Assembly (NCBI RefSeq): GCF_016405885.1
Contig: NZ_JAEKGC010000001.1
Coordinates: 248,001 to 312,000, forward strand
Reading direction: 5' to 3'
Length of the DNA stretch: 64,000 nucleotides
DNA from: Arthrobacter sp. MSA 4-2
GTDB taxonomy: Bacteria; Actinomycetota; Actinomycetes; Actinomycetales; Micrococcaceae
Within the stretch, counting starts at the first letter, position 1. Each line of letters opens with the position of its first letter. Under the pieces are notes generated by a model that saw only the letters and a program-made list of their open reading frames with translations, did not search any database and was not told the DNA's origin. A program made the translations under genes and the position numbers. Below are positions 10,841 through 19,072 of this stretch, piece after piece.

Positions 10841-10912
10841 GCGCCGGTGAGGGCGCCGGTGAGGGCGCCGGTGAGGGCGCCGGTGAGGGCGCCGGTGACG
10901 GCGCCGGTGCCG
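10841..10912. repeat. 12-bp tandem repeat, six units
   Basis: Six consecutive 12-base units of GCGCCGGTGAGG; the first four are identical and the last two vary (GTGACG, GTGCCG). It lies in the roughly 550-base gap between the oxidoreductase and glyA genes, about 90 bases before the riboswitch. The repeat stays in frame in both directions (Gly-Glu-Gly-Ala or Gly-Ala-Leu-Thr), but I see no credible gene over it. Confidence 0.9.
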
Positions 10913-10997
10913 CCGCCGGGAGCGCGGCCGGGAGCGGAAAGGTGCGCCGGGACCCGCCGGCCGGGTGGCACCGTCCGGAGCGCTGCGGCTAGGATAG

Positions 10998-11130
10998 GTG
11001 GCGCCGCGACTGGCGTAGGGTGGGCAACCACCGGGAAGCGGCACGCACTGCGGGGAGCCGGGCGAGGGCCCGAAAGACTCCGCGGGGCACTGTGCCAACC
11101 ACGGATCGCACGCCTGGGCCGGGGGTTACT
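10998..11130 (+). promoter_or_regulatory. ZTP (ZMP) riboswitch, pfl motif
   Basis: The leader of glyA contains the conserved pieces of the pfl RNA in the right order: GCGACTGGCG (11005-11014), CCACCGGGAAGCG (11027-11039) and, after a variable linker with a hairpin, GCACGCCTGGGC (11107-11118). Known pfl RNAs bind ZMP/ZTP, which build up when 10-formyl-THF is short, and switch on one-carbon and purine genes such as glyA, folD and purH. The gap between aptamer and GTG start is about 100 bases and has no clear terminator T-run, so control may be translational. Boundaries are approximate. Confidence 0.88.
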
Positions 11131-11219
11131 TCCGCCGCTGAGCGCCGCCCCGAGTGGGCTGCACCACAGTGCTGCGGGTAGCCTGAGCTGTAAAGCACCC
11201 CACCACCGAAGGACCTTCC

Positions 11220-12509
11220 GTGACCACTTCGCCCCTGACCGATTCCGTCACCAACGCCCCGCTGTCCGAGATCGACCCGGAGATCGCCGCGGTCCTGCGC
11301 GACGAGCTGGGCCGCCAGCGGGACACCCTCGAAATGATCGCCTCCGAAAACTTCGCCCCCCGCGCCGTGCTTGAGGCCCAGGGCTCGGTCCTGACCAACA
11401 AGTACGCCGAGGGCTACCCGGGACGCCGCTACTACGGCGGCTGCGAGCACGTCGACGTCGCCGAAAACCTCGCCATTTCCCGCGTCAAGGAGCTGTTCGG
11501 CGCCGAGTACGCCAACGTGCAGCCCCACTCGGGCGCGCAGGCCAACGCCGCCGCCCTCGCCGCCATGATCCGGCCGGGCGACAAGATCATGGGCCTCTCG
11601 CTGGCCCACGGCGGGCACCTCACCCACGGCATGAAGCTGAACTTCTCCGGCAAGCTCTACGAGGTCGCCGCCTACGGTGTCGAGGAGGACACCCACCGGC
11701 TCGACATGGACCGGGTCCGCGCCCAGGCGCTCGCCGAGAAGCCCGACGTCCTCATCGCAGGCTGGTCCGCGTACCCGCGCCACCTCGACTTCGAGGCGTT
11801 CCGCTCCATCGCCGACGAGACCGGTGCGCTCCTGTGGACCGACATGGCCCACTTCGCCGGACTCGTGGCCGCGGGCCTGCACCCCAGCCCGGTCCAGTAC
11901 TCCGACGTGGTGACCTCGACCGTCCACAAGACCCTCGCCGGACCACGCTCCGGAGTCATCCTGGCCAAGCAGGACTGGGCCAAGAAGCTCAACTCGAGCG
12001 TCTTCCCGGGCCAGCAGGGCGGGCCGCTGATGCACGTCATCGCCGCAAAGGCCACCGCCTTCAAGATTGCCGGATCCGCCGAATTCAAGGAACGCCAGGA
12101 GCGAGTCCTCGAGGGCGCCCGGATCATCGCTGAGCGCCTCACCGGGTCCGACGTCACCGAGCACGGCGTCTCCGTCCTGACCGGCGGCACGGACGTGCAC
12201 CTGGTGCTTGTCGACCTGCGCAACTCGAGCCTCGACGGGCAGCAGGCGGAGGACCTCCTCCACTCGGTCGGCATCACCGTCAACCGCAACGCCGTTCCCT
12301 TCGATCCGCGGCCTCCCATGGTCACCTCCGGGCTGCGCATCGGCACCCCGGCGCTGGCCACGCGCGGGTTCGGTGCCGCCGAGTTCACCGAGGTCGCCGA
12401 AATCATCGCCGCGGCCCTCAAGCCGTCCCCCGACGTCGCCGCCCTGCGGGCACGGGTGTCGGCCCTCGCCGCCAACTTCCCGCTGTACCCGGGCCACGAG
12501 GAGTGGTAG
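11220..12509 (+). CDS. glyA: serine hydroxymethyltransferase
   Basis: PLP enzyme converting serine and THF to glycine and 5,10-methylene-THF, the main entry to the one-carbon pool; cytoplasmic, 429 residues, a normal length. Visible motifs are [34 protein letters not shown], the PLP lysine in [13 protein letters not shown], and [11 protein letters not shown] near the end. The start is GTG 11220 with GAAGGA 7 bases upstream (11208-11213). Its leader carries a ZTP riboswitch, so expression should rise when formyl-folate is low. folD follows 154 bases downstream and uses its product. Confidence 0.97.
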   Translation: MTTSPLTDSVTNAPLSEIDPEIAAVLRDELGRQRDTLEMIASENFAPRAVLEAQGSVLTNKYAEGYPGRRYYGGCEHVDVAENLAISRVKELFGAEYANVQPHSGAQANAAALAAMIRPGDKIMGLSLAHGGHLTHGMKLNFSGKLYEVAAYGVEEDTHRLDMDRVRAQALAEKPDVLIAGWSAYPRHLDFEAFRSIADETGALLWTDMAHFAGLVAAGLHPSPVQYSDVVTSTVHKTLAGPRSGVILAKQDWAKKLNSSVFPGQQGGPLMHVIAAKATAFKIAGSAEFKERQERVLEGARIIAERLTGSDVTEHGVSVLTGGTDVHLVLVDLRNSSLDGQQAEDLLHSVGITVNRNAVPFDPRPPMVTSGLRIGTPALATRGFGAAEFTEVAEIIAAALKPSPDVAALRARVSALAANFPLYPGHEEW

Positions 12510-12512
12510 GAG

Positions 12513-12561
12513 AACTCCCCGCGGGCGCCGCCTCCTCCCGGGCGGCGGCGTCCGGGGAGTT
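12513..12561 (+). terminator. long hairpin between glyA and folD
   Basis: AACTCCCCG...GGCGCCGCC pairs with GGCGGCGGC...CCGGGGAGTT around an 8-base loop, starting 4 bases after the glyA stop. No T-run follows, so it may be a weak terminator, an attenuator or an mRNA-stabilising hairpin that lets part of the transcription reach folD. Confidence 0.5.
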
Positions 12562-12663
12562 CGACATTCCCAGCGTGGAATGCTGCTTCACCGGGTGCTG
12601 TGACCGCGGGAAGGCGTTCCTTCTTGAACTGATCGAGACCCCTGAAACGACCGGAGAACGTTC

Positions 12664-13551
12664 ATGAGCACCACCACCGCCCGCGTCCTCGACGGCAAGG
12701 CCACGGCCGCCGCGATCAAGGACGAGCTCGCCGTGCGGGTCCGCGAGCTCGCCGCCCGCGGCGTGCAGCCCGGGCTCGGCACCGTCCTCGTAGGGGACGA
12801 CCCGGCCAGCAGATCCTATGTCGCAGGGAAGCACCGCGACTGCGCCCAGGTCGGCATCCGTTCCATCCGCCGGGACCTGTCCGAGTCCATCACGCAGGAG
12901 GAGCTCGAGGCGGTCATCGACGAACTCAACGCCGACGACGACACCACCGGGTACATCGTCCAGCTTCCCCTGCCGAAGCACATCGACACGAACCGCATCC
13001 TGGAGCGGATCGACCCCGACAAGGACGCCGACGGCCTGCACCCGACCAACCTGGGCCGGTTGGTGCTCAATGTGGGCGCGCCGATGGCCTCGCCGCTGCC
13101 GTGCACGCCCAACGGCATCATCGAGCTGCTGCGGCGCCACGGCATCGAACTCGCCGGGCGCAACGTGCTGGTCGTCGGACGCGGTGTCACCGTCGGCCGG
13201 CCGCTTGGGCTCCTCCTGACCCGCAAGGCGGTCAACGCCACGGTCACCCTCGCCCACACGGGCACCACCGACCTCGAGGACCACCTCGCGCGGGCCGACG
13301 TCGTCGTGGCCGCGGCGGGCTTCCCCGGAATGATCAAGGCGGCGCAGCTGAAGCCCGGGGCGATCGTGCTCGACGTCGGGGTCACCCGGATCGAGGAGCC
13401 CGAGACGGGCAAGGCGGTCCTTTCCGGCGACGTCGAACCTGCCGCGGCCGAGGTCGCCGGCTGGCTGTCACCCAACCCCGGCGGCGTCGGGCCCATGACC
13501 CGGGCAATGCTGCTGGCCAACGTCGTCGACGCCGCCGAGCGCCGGCTCTAG
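12664..13551 (+). CDS. folD: methylene-THF dehydrogenase/methenyl-THF cyclohydrolase
   Basis: Bifunctional cytoplasmic enzyme turning 5,10-methylene-THF into 10-formyl-THF with NADP; 295 residues. It shows [17 protein letters not shown] with the catalytic Tyr/Lys, [22 protein letters not shown], the nucleotide-binding stretch [16 protein letters not shown], and [12 protein letters not shown] near the end, all family hallmarks. ATG 12664 follows CCGGAGAACGTTC, a usable ribosome site. It directly uses the glyA product; together they may respond to the riboswitch upstream of glyA, unless the intervening hairpin stops transcription. A strong palindromic terminator follows the stop. Confidence 0.96.
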   Translation: MSTTTARVLDGKATAAAIKDELAVRVRELAARGVQPGLGTVLVGDDPASRSYVAGKHRDCAQVGIRSIRRDLSESITQEELEAVIDELNADDDTTGYIVQLPLPKHIDTNRILERIDPDKDADGLHPTNLGRLVLNVGAPMASPLPCTPNGIIELLRRHGIELAGRNVLVVGRGVTVGRPLGLLLTRKAVNATVTLAHTGTTDLEDHLARADVVVAAAGFPGMIKAAQLKPGAIVLDVGVTRIEEPETGKAVLSGDVEPAAAEVAGWLSPNPGGVGPMTRAMLLANVVDAAERRL

Positions 13552-13567
13552 CCGCAAGCTCGCCCGA

Positions 13568-13609
13568 AAACGACAACCGCACCGGAAATATCCGGTGCGG
13601 TTGTCGTTT
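13568..13609. terminator. terminator after folD, member of a palindrome family
   Basis: A perfect 19-bp stem (AAACGACAACCGCACCGGA and complement) with loop AATA and a trailing TTT. It resembles the 25-bp palindrome at 50574-50625 (shared core AACGACAA-CGCACC-G), so the two may belong to one dispersed repeat family that also serves as a terminator. Confidence 0.8.
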
Positions 13610-13709
13610 CCGGATACGAGCGTCGTCGTCGGGTGCGCTGGCCGTCCACCCGCCGCTCTCCTGCCCGGATTGGCTAGTCCCAATGGCTTTTCTGGCCTAG
13701 GCTTGGCTG

Positions 13710-14651
13710 GTGCCTCCCAACCTCACCGCTGAGCCTGTTATTGCCGCGCGCGCCCTGAGCAAGCACTACGGCGAGTTCGCCGCCGTCGACGGGATCTCCT
13801 TCGAGGTGCCGGCCGGGGAGGCCTTCGGGCTGCTGGGCCCCAACGGAGCCGGCAAGTCGACAACGATGAAGATGATCGGCGGGGTCTCCCAGCGCACCTC
13901 CGGCGAGCTCTCCATCATGGGCCTCGACCCCGAACGGCACGGCCCCGAGGTCCGTGCCCACCTTGGCGTCGTGCCGCAGCAGGACAACCTCGACGAGGAA
14001 CTGCGGGTCCGCGACAACCTCCTGGTCTACGGGCGCTACTTCGGCCTGCCGATGAGCTACCTGAAGCCCAAGGCCGACGAGCTCCTTGAGTTCGCGCAGC
14101 TGACCGAGAAGGCCGGCGCCAAAGTCGACTCGCTCTCGGGCGGCATGAAGCGCCGGCTGACCATCGCGCGGTCGCTGATCAACGAGCCGAAGATCCTGCT
14201 CCTCGACGAGCCCACGACGGGCCTGGACCCGCAGGCCCGCCACATCCTCTGGGACCGGCTCTTCCGCCTCAAGGAATCCGGGGTCACGCTGATCCTGACG
14301 ACCCACTACATGGACGAGGCCGAACAGCTGTGCGACCGCCTGGTGGTCGTGGACAAGGGCAGGATCATGGCCGAGGGGTCGCCGGCCACCCTCATCCGGG
14401 AACACTCGACCCGCGAGGTGCTCGAACTGCGGTTCGGCTCCGAACGCAACACCACCGTGGCGGCCGACCTCGAGGGCATCGGGGAGCGGCTCGAGACCCT
14501 GCCCGACCGGGTCCTGATCTATGCCTCCGACGGCGAGGCGGCCCTCGAGCAGGTCACCGCCCGCGGCCTCCACCCCATCACCTCCCTGGTGCGCCGGTCC
14601 TCCCTCGAGGACGTGTTCCTGCGCCTGACCGGAAGGAGCCTCGTTGACTGA
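13710..14651 (+). CDS. ABC exporter ATPase, NodI-like
   Basis: ATPase of an ABC-2 type exporter, 313 residues. Walker A is GPNGAGKSTTMKM (about residues 45-57), the Q-loop is VVPQQDNLD, the signature is LSGGMKRRL and Walker B is LLLDEPTTGLDP followed by QARHILWDRLFRLKESG and TTHYMDEAEQLCDR, very like the NodI subfamily. Substrate is unknown; NodI relatives outside rhizobia export varied amphiphiles. The start is GTG 13710 with TAGGCT ending 6 bases before it and no ribosome site (leaderless). Two permease genes follow, overlapping end to start, so the three form one translationally coupled operon. Confidence 0.92.
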   Translation: MPPNLTAEPVIAARALSKHYGEFAAVDGISFEVPAGEAFGLLGPNGAGKSTTMKMIGGVSQRTSGELSIMGLDPERHGPEVRAHLGVVPQQDNLDEELRVRDNLLVYGRYFGLPMSYLKPKADELLEFAQLTEKAGAKVDSLSGGMKRRLTIARSLINEPKILLLDEPTTGLDPQARHILWDRLFRLKESGVTLILTTHYMDEAEQLCDRLVVVDKGRIMAEGSPATLIREHSTREVLELRFGSERNTTVAADLEGIGERLETLPDRVLIYASDGEAALEQVTARGLHPITSLVRRSSLEDVFLRLTGRSLVD

Positions 14652-15519
14652 GCACCGCACCGGTGCCCGCCCCGCGGCCCCCTCCGGCACGCCGGGACCG
14701 GGGGGCGCCCATCCACCTGAGATTTCGGCCGCCCGGGCACGTGCCTTCGGCTCCTGGTACTACGCCGAACATGTCCTGCGGGTCATGAACAGCTACCGGT
14801 GGACAATCCTCGCCTCGAGCGTGGGCACTCCGGTGATGTACCTCTTCGCCATGGGCGTGGGCCTGGCCAGCCTGGTCGACAGCTCCGGGGCCGGGACGTT
14901 CGGCGGCGTGAGCTACCTCGCCTTCCTCGCCCCCGCCCTGCTGGCCTCGGCCGCCCTGATGGCGGCGACGAACGAATTCACCTACCCGGTGATGGACGGC
15001 TTCAAGTGGCGCCGGGTCTACTACGGCCCGCACGCCTCGCCGCTGGGCACCCACCAGATCGTCAACGGCCACATCATCGCCGTCACCCTGAGGCTGGCGG
15101 TGATGTCGGTCATCTACTTCGCCATCGTGGCCCTCTTCGGGGCCTCGCCGTCGCCCTGGGGCTGGGTCGCCGTGCCCGTCGCGGTGCTCAGCGGCCTGGC
15201 CTTCGGCGTGCCCCTGATGGCCTACGCGGCAAGCCTCACCGAGGACAAGGGCCAGTTCGCCCTGGTGATGCGGTTCATCGCCACCCCGCTGTTCCTGTTC
15301 TCCGGAACCTTCTTCCCGCTCGACACCCTTCCGCTGCTGCTGCGCTGGATCGGCTGGATCTCACCGCTGTGGCACGGCACGGAGCTGGGGCGGGCCCTGA
15401 CCTACGGGCATGCCATCCCGCCGGGCCTCGCCGCGGTCCACCTGATCTTCCTGATCGCCCTGACGGTGCTCGGCTGGCGCCTGGCCCAGCGGACCTTCGC
15501 CCGAAGGCTGGGCGCATGA
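14644..15519 (+). CDS. ABC-2 type exporter permease 1 (NodJ-like)
   Basis: Membrane subunit of 291 residues with six predicted helices. A polar 35-residue N terminus is followed by YYAEHVLRVMNSYRWTILASSVGTPVMYLFAMGVGLASLV, which is NodJ-like, and the helix FSGTFFPLDTLPLLLRWIGWISPLWHGTEL, a common ABC-2 signature. The start TTG 14644 has AAGGAG 6 bases upstream and overlaps the ATPase stop by 8 bases. It is paired with a second, different permease right after it, so the channel is probably a heterodimer. Confidence 0.9.
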   Translation: MTEHRTGARPAAPSGTPGPGGAHPPEISAARARAFGSWYYAEHVLRVMNSYRWTILASSVGTPVMYLFAMGVGLASLVDSSGAGTFGGVSYLAFLAPALLASAALMAATNEFTYPVMDGFKWRRVYYGPHASPLGTHQIVNGHIIAVTLRLAVMSVIYFAIVALFGASPSPWGWVAVPVAVLSGLAFGVPLMAYAASLTEDKGQFALVMRFIATPLFLFSGTFFPLDTLPLLLRWIGWISPLWHGTELGRALTYGHAIPPGLAAVHLIFLIALTVLGWRLAQRTFARRLGA

Positions 15520-16349
15520 CAAACCCGCTCTCCGTCGAGGACTACCGGCTCACCGGCCGCACACGCACCCTGGGCGCCCTGTATTCGCGCAACGCCCGCG
15601 CCGTCATCGCCCGCGGCCTGCGCGCCACGAAGAGCAGCAACTGGATGGTGATGGTCTCCGGTTTCTTCGAACCGGTGCTGTACCTGCTGTCGATGGGCGT
15701 GGGCCTCGGCGCGCTCGTGGGCACGGTGACCGGCCCCGGCGGTTCCGAGATCAGCTACGCCGCGTACATCGCCCCGGCCCTGCTGGCGGTGTCCGCCATG
15801 AACGGCGCCGTCTACGACAGCACCTGGAACGTCTTCTTCAAGATGAACTTCGCCAAGCTGTACCAAGGGATGCTCTCGACCTCGCTCGGGCCGCTCGACG
15901 TCGCCATCGGCGAGATCTTCCTGGCCCTGCTGCGCGGGGCGCTCTACGCGACGGGGTTCACGGCGGTGATGGGCGTGATGGGCCTCATCACCACGCCGTG
16001 GGCGCTGCTGATGATTCCCGCCTCGGTGCTGATCGCCTTCGGGTTCGCGGCGTTCGGCATGGCCATCACCAGCTTCATGAAGACCTTCCAGCAGATGGAG
16101 TGGGTGAACTTCGTGATGCTGCCCATGTTCCTGTTCTCTGCGACCTTCTACCCGCTGAGCGTTTACCCGCAGCCCATCCAGGTGTTCATCCAGGCCCTGC
16201 CGCTCTGGCACGGTGTCGAACTCCTCCGGCAGATCAGCGCCGGGGTGTTCACCGCGGCCACCGGGGTCCACGTGCTGTACTACGCCGCCATGATCGCTAT
16301 CGGCGTGGTGCTCACCACCGGGCGGCTGCGGGCGCTGTTCCTCAAATAG
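15516..16349 (+). CDS. ABC-2 type exporter permease 2 (NodJ-like)
   Basis: Second membrane subunit, 277 residues, starting at an ATG that overlaps the previous stop in ATGA. It opens MTNPLSVEDYRLTGRTRTLGAL and has six hydrophobic segments; FSATFYPLSVYPQPIQVFIQALPLWHGVELLRQ matches the end signature of the family. The longer upstream reading frame covers permease 1 and is not coding. It is clearly homologous to permease 1 but diverged, as expected for a heterodimeric transporter. Confidence 0.92.
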   Translation: MTNPLSVEDYRLTGRTRTLGALYSRNARAVIARGLRATKSSNWMVMVSGFFEPVLYLLSMGVGLGALVGTVTGPGGSEISYAAYIAPALLAVSAMNGAVYDSTWNVFFKMNFAKLYQGMLSTSLGPLDVAIGEIFLALLRGALYATGFTAVMGVMGLITTPWALLMIPASVLIAFGFAAFGMAITSFMKTFQQMEWVNFVMLPMFLFSATFYPLSVYPQPIQVFIQALPLWHGVELLRQISAGVFTAATGVHVLYYAAMIAIGVVLTTGRLRALFLK

Positions 16350-16376
16350 CGGTGCCGGCCCGCGGGACCGGCACCG
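16350..16376 (+). terminator. hairpin after the exporter operon
   Basis: CGGTGCCGG pairs with CCGGCACCG around a 9-base centre, right after the TAG of permease 2. No T-run follows, so it is a candidate terminator only. Confidence 0.45.
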
Positions 16377-16433
16377 ACCCGCGGTGCACCGGCATGCAGT
16401 GGCGGACCCCGCACGGTGGCGCATACTGTGCAC

Positions 16434-16889
16434 ATGAATTCCGCCCGGCGCGACCGCACCCTCCCCGTCCTGCTCGCGGTGCTCGGCCTCCTCGTGGTGG
16501 TTGCCCTGGCCGTCGTGTTCTCCCGCGGGGAGGTGAAGCTGCTCGATGCCTCCACTCCCGGCGGTGTGGTCCAGCGCTACTCCGCGGCGGTGATCGACGG
16601 GGATGATGAGGCCGCGGCCGCCTACCTCACGGAGCAGTCCGAGCCCTGCGACGAGTTCCATACCCCCACCGAGGACAACCTTCGAATCAGCCTCGTCGCG
16701 ACCCGGGAGCGGGAGAACACCGCGGACGTCGAGGTGTCGATCGTGACCTTCGATGCCGGCGGTCCCTTCGGCTCCTCGGAATACGAATCCCGGGATGAGT
16801 TCGGCCTCGTCCGCGACAACGGCGGCTGGCTCATCGAGCGGGCCCCGTGGCAGCTGCGCGTGTGCGACGCCGGTTCGGAGGCCCGGTGA
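16434..16889 (+). CDS. membrane-anchored small extracytoplasmic protein, function unknown
   Basis: A 151-residue protein with one N-terminal membrane anchor (about residues 9-29, RTLPVLLAVLGLLVVVALAVVF) and an extracytoplasmic domain. The stretch TPGGVVQRYSAAVIDGDDEAAAAYLT resembles the start of NTF2-like/DUF4878-type domains that ride on many actinobacterial secreted proteins; the fold is inference. Two cysteines (SEPCDEF and LRVCDAG) could form a disulfide. ATG 16434 lies 6 bases after CATACT and has no ribosome site (leaderless). The next gene starts inside its stop codon (GTGA), so the two are coupled and probably work together. Confidence 0.75.
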   Translation: MNSARRDRTLPVLLAVLGLLVVVALAVVFSRGEVKLLDASTPGGVVQRYSAAVIDGDDEAAAAYLTEQSEPCDEFHTPTEDNLRISLVATRERENTADVEVSIVTFDAGGPFGSSEYESRDEFGLVRDNGGWLIERAPWQLRVCDAGSEAR

Positions 16890-18520
16890 GCACCGGCACG
16901 CGGGCCGCCCCCGGGCGGAGCGCTGCTCAGCCGGTCCTGCGCCGGCTGATCGTCTTCACGCTGCTCTTCGCTCTGGTGCTCATCGGCGCCGGCGGCCTCA
17001 CCGGACTGCTCGGGCGGCTCCTCAACTCCGGCGACGTGCTGGTCGCGGACGATGTCGCCGGCCTGGCCCGCTCGCTGGCCTTCACCCTCGTCGGCGGACC
17101 GCTGGCCGCCCTCCTGTGGTGGGCCGCCTGGCGGCGGGTGGAAAGCGAACGGTCCTCGACCGCCTGGGGCCTCTACGTGGCCGGGATCTACGCGGTGTCG
17201 CTGATCACCGCGGCCACCGCGCTGCTCGGCACGGCAGCCTCGCTCATCGGCGGCGACCCGGAGCGGTGGTCCTGGGGCCTGGCGCGCGGCCTCGTCTGGA
17301 CCGGGGTGCTCCTGTGGCACCACTGGATGTGGCGCCACCGGACCAGGGGTCCCCTCGCACTGAAGGATCTTCCGCTCGTTGGGGGCTACATCTTCGGACT
17401 CGTCCTGGCGGTCGGTGGGGCCTACTCGGCGCTGGCGGGCCTCCTCGGCGCCGCCGTCGAGGGCTTCACCTCGCCCGGAGCCATCGGGGTGCCCTGGTGG
17501 CGCGCGTCCCTTTCGGCCCTCGTGTGGGCGGCCGGGGGAGCCGGTCTGTGGCTGGTGTACTGGGTGCGCGGCGGCGGACGGCGCCTGCGCACGGCGCTCT
17601 CCAACGTCGCCCTGGTGCTGTTCGGGGTACTCGGTGCGGGTCTGCTGACCCTCGGCGGGCTGGGCACGGTGCTCTTCGTGCTGCTGCGGCTCGCCTTCGA
17701 CCGGACGGATCCGCTGCCCGCGCTGCTGAATCCCCTGGCGCCGGCGCTCGCCGCGGCGGCAATCGGCGCGCCGGTGTGGGTCTACCACCTGCGCGCCGCC
17801 GCCACCCGGGCCGAGGGCACCCGCCTGGGCGGCCGGCTCGTCACCTCGGGCGTTTCCCTGGCGGCCGCGGCGGCCGGCGTCGGCGTGATCGTCAATGCCC
17901 TCCTCGCAGCGCTCGCCTCGCCGGTGGTCGGCGCCGACCCCCGGACGCTGCTGCTTGGGGGAATCAGTTCGCTGGCGGTGGGCGGCCCGGTCTGGTGGTT
18001 CGCGTGGCGCCCGACCGCGGCACCCGGCGCCGGGGAACGGTCCCGGCGCAGGGTCTACCTCGTGGCGGTCTTCGGCATCAGCGCCCTGGTCGCCCACATC
18101 ACGCTGCTGGTGCTCGGGTACCTGATCTTCGAGTTCCTGCTCGCGGACGTCGGCGGGGCGGCACTGATCGAGCGCGTGCGGGCACCCCTGGGGCTGCTCC
18201 TGGCGACGGGCGGAACGGCCGCCTACCACTTCAGCGTCTGGCGCCAGGACCGGGCGGCCGGAGGGACCGTGCCCGCGGACCGCCGGGCGATCGGCTCGGT
18301 GATCCTTGTGGCCGGAACCGGCGCCGAGACGCTCGCGGAGCTGATCGGCGGGATCACCGGCGCCGGGGTGACCCTCTGGAGGCGGGCCGATCCCGCCCCG
18401 GACGCGGCGGTGCCCTCCGGGGAGGAACTCGCCCGGGCCCTCGACGGCGTGGTGGGGGATCGGGTGCTGGTGATCGTCGGCGCGGGCCGGGGGATCGAGG
18501 TCATCCCGGTGGCCGGATAG
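16886..18520 (+). CDS. multi-repeat DUF5671 membrane protein
   Basis: Large membrane protein of 544 residues made of about five repeated units of roughly 80-120 residues. Each has two or three hydrophobic helices and ends in a similar W-x(3)-R or Y-H-x-R turn (LLWWAAWRRV, LWHHWMWRHR, LWLVYWVRG, VWVYHLRAA, VWWFAWRPT, AAYHFSVWRQ). This fits DUF5671. A soluble tail of about 75 residues follows the last helix. GTG 16886 overlaps the stop of the small anchored protein. Function is unknown; coupling to that protein suggests one complex. Confidence 0.78.
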   Translation: MSTGTRAAPGRSAAQPVLRRLIVFTLLFALVLIGAGGLTGLLGRLLNSGDVLVADDVAGLARSLAFTLVGGPLAALLWWAAWRRVESERSSTAWGLYVAGIYAVSLITAATALLGTAASLIGGDPERWSWGLARGLVWTGVLLWHHWMWRHRTRGPLALKDLPLVGGYIFGLVLAVGGAYSALAGLLGAAVEGFTSPGAIGVPWWRASLSALVWAAGGAGLWLVYWVRGGGRRLRTALSNVALVLFGVLGAGLLTLGGLGTVLFVLLRLAFDRTDPLPALLNPLAPALAAAAIGAPVWVYHLRAAATRAEGTRLGGRLVTSGVSLAAAAAGVGVIVNALLAALASPVVGADPRTLLLGGISSLAVGGPVWWFAWRPTAAPGAGERSRRRVYLVAVFGISALVAHITLLVLGYLIFEFLLADVGGAALIERVRAPLGLLLATGGTAAYHFSVWRQDRAAGGTVPADRRAIGSVILVAGTGAETLAELIGGITGAGVTLWRRADPAPDAAVPSGEELARALDGVVGDRVLVIVGAGRGIEVIPVAG

Positions 18521-18583
18521 GGCACCGCCAGAGGTTGCCTCCAGCATCTACCGGAGGGGCACGCCCCGACGCATACTGGGACC

Positions 18584-18940
18584 ATGATTGGATCCTGGCA
18601 AGCAACTGTCCTTGACTGCCCCGACCCCGGGCAGCTCGCCACCTTCTATCAGAACCTGTTCGGCATGGTCCGGGTCGACGAGTCAGATGACTGGATCACC
18701 ATCGGTGACGCCGCCGACCGGCCCGCGCTGGCCTTCCAGCTGGTGGAGGATTACACCCCGCCGAAGTGGCCCGGGCAGGAGCTCCCGCAGCAGATGCACC
18801 TCGATGTGCTCGTGGCCGACCTCGACGAGGCCGAGGCGCAGGTCCTCGCCGGCGGCGCCGTGAACCTCAACTCGGGCACCGACACCTTTAGGGTCTACCT
18901 TGATCCGGCCGGCCACCCGTTCTGCCTGGTCGCCGGCTGA
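18584..18940 (+). CDS. VOC-family (glyoxalase-like) protein
   Basis: A 118-residue single vicinal-oxygen-chelate domain, half the length of two-module enzymes, so it likely acts as a dimer. MIGSWQATVLDCPDPGQLATFYQNLFGM starts the first beta-alpha-beta module; QMHLDVLVADLDEAEAQVLAGGA and VYLDPAGHPFCLV form the second. The D-P-x-GHPFCL ending is typical of the actinobacterial glyoxalase/bleomycin-resistance-like group. The metal-site residues are not fully canonical and the substrate is unknown. ATG 18584 follows CATACT by 6 bases without a ribosome site (leaderless). Confidence 0.85.
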   Translation: MIGSWQATVLDCPDPGQLATFYQNLFGMVRVDESDDWITIGDAADRPALAFQLVEDYTPPKWPGQELPQQMHLDVLVADLDEAEAQVLAGGAVNLNSGTDTFRVYLDPAGHPFCLVAG

Positions 18941-18953
18941 GGCCGGTTCCGCC

Positions 18954-19072
18954 GGACGGGATCAGCACCGACGGGATCAGCACCGGACGGGATCAGCACG
19001 GACGGGATCAGCACGGACGGGATCAGCACGGACGGGATCAGCACCGGCGGGATCAGCACCGACGGGATCAGC
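18954..19072. repeat. 15-bp tandem repeat, eight units, overlapping the sortase stop
   Basis: Eight copies of GGGATCAGCAC(C/G)GAC with GGGATCAGC starting at 18958, 18973, 18989, 19004, 19019, 19034, 19049 and 19064 (15-base period, one 16-base step). It fills the whole gap between the convergent VOC and sortase genes; the last copy supplies the sortase TGA stop. Units contain GATC. No terminator hairpin is seen in the gap. Confidence 0.95.

Noticed and set aside
10663..11031. Minus-strand frame with GALT repeats over the 12-bp array
   Set aside because: No ribosome site, no domain, overlaps the riboswitch on the other strand; repeat in frame by chance of a period divisible by 3.
10989..12497. 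Long minus-strand frame opposite glyA and the riboswitch
   Set aside because: Mirror of glyA codon bias; glyA is certain.
16622..18547. 641-codon minus-strand frame opposite the DUF5671 gene
   Set aside because: Gln/Arg/Gly/Pro-rich shadow; the plus-strand protein has regular membrane helices and a coupled start.
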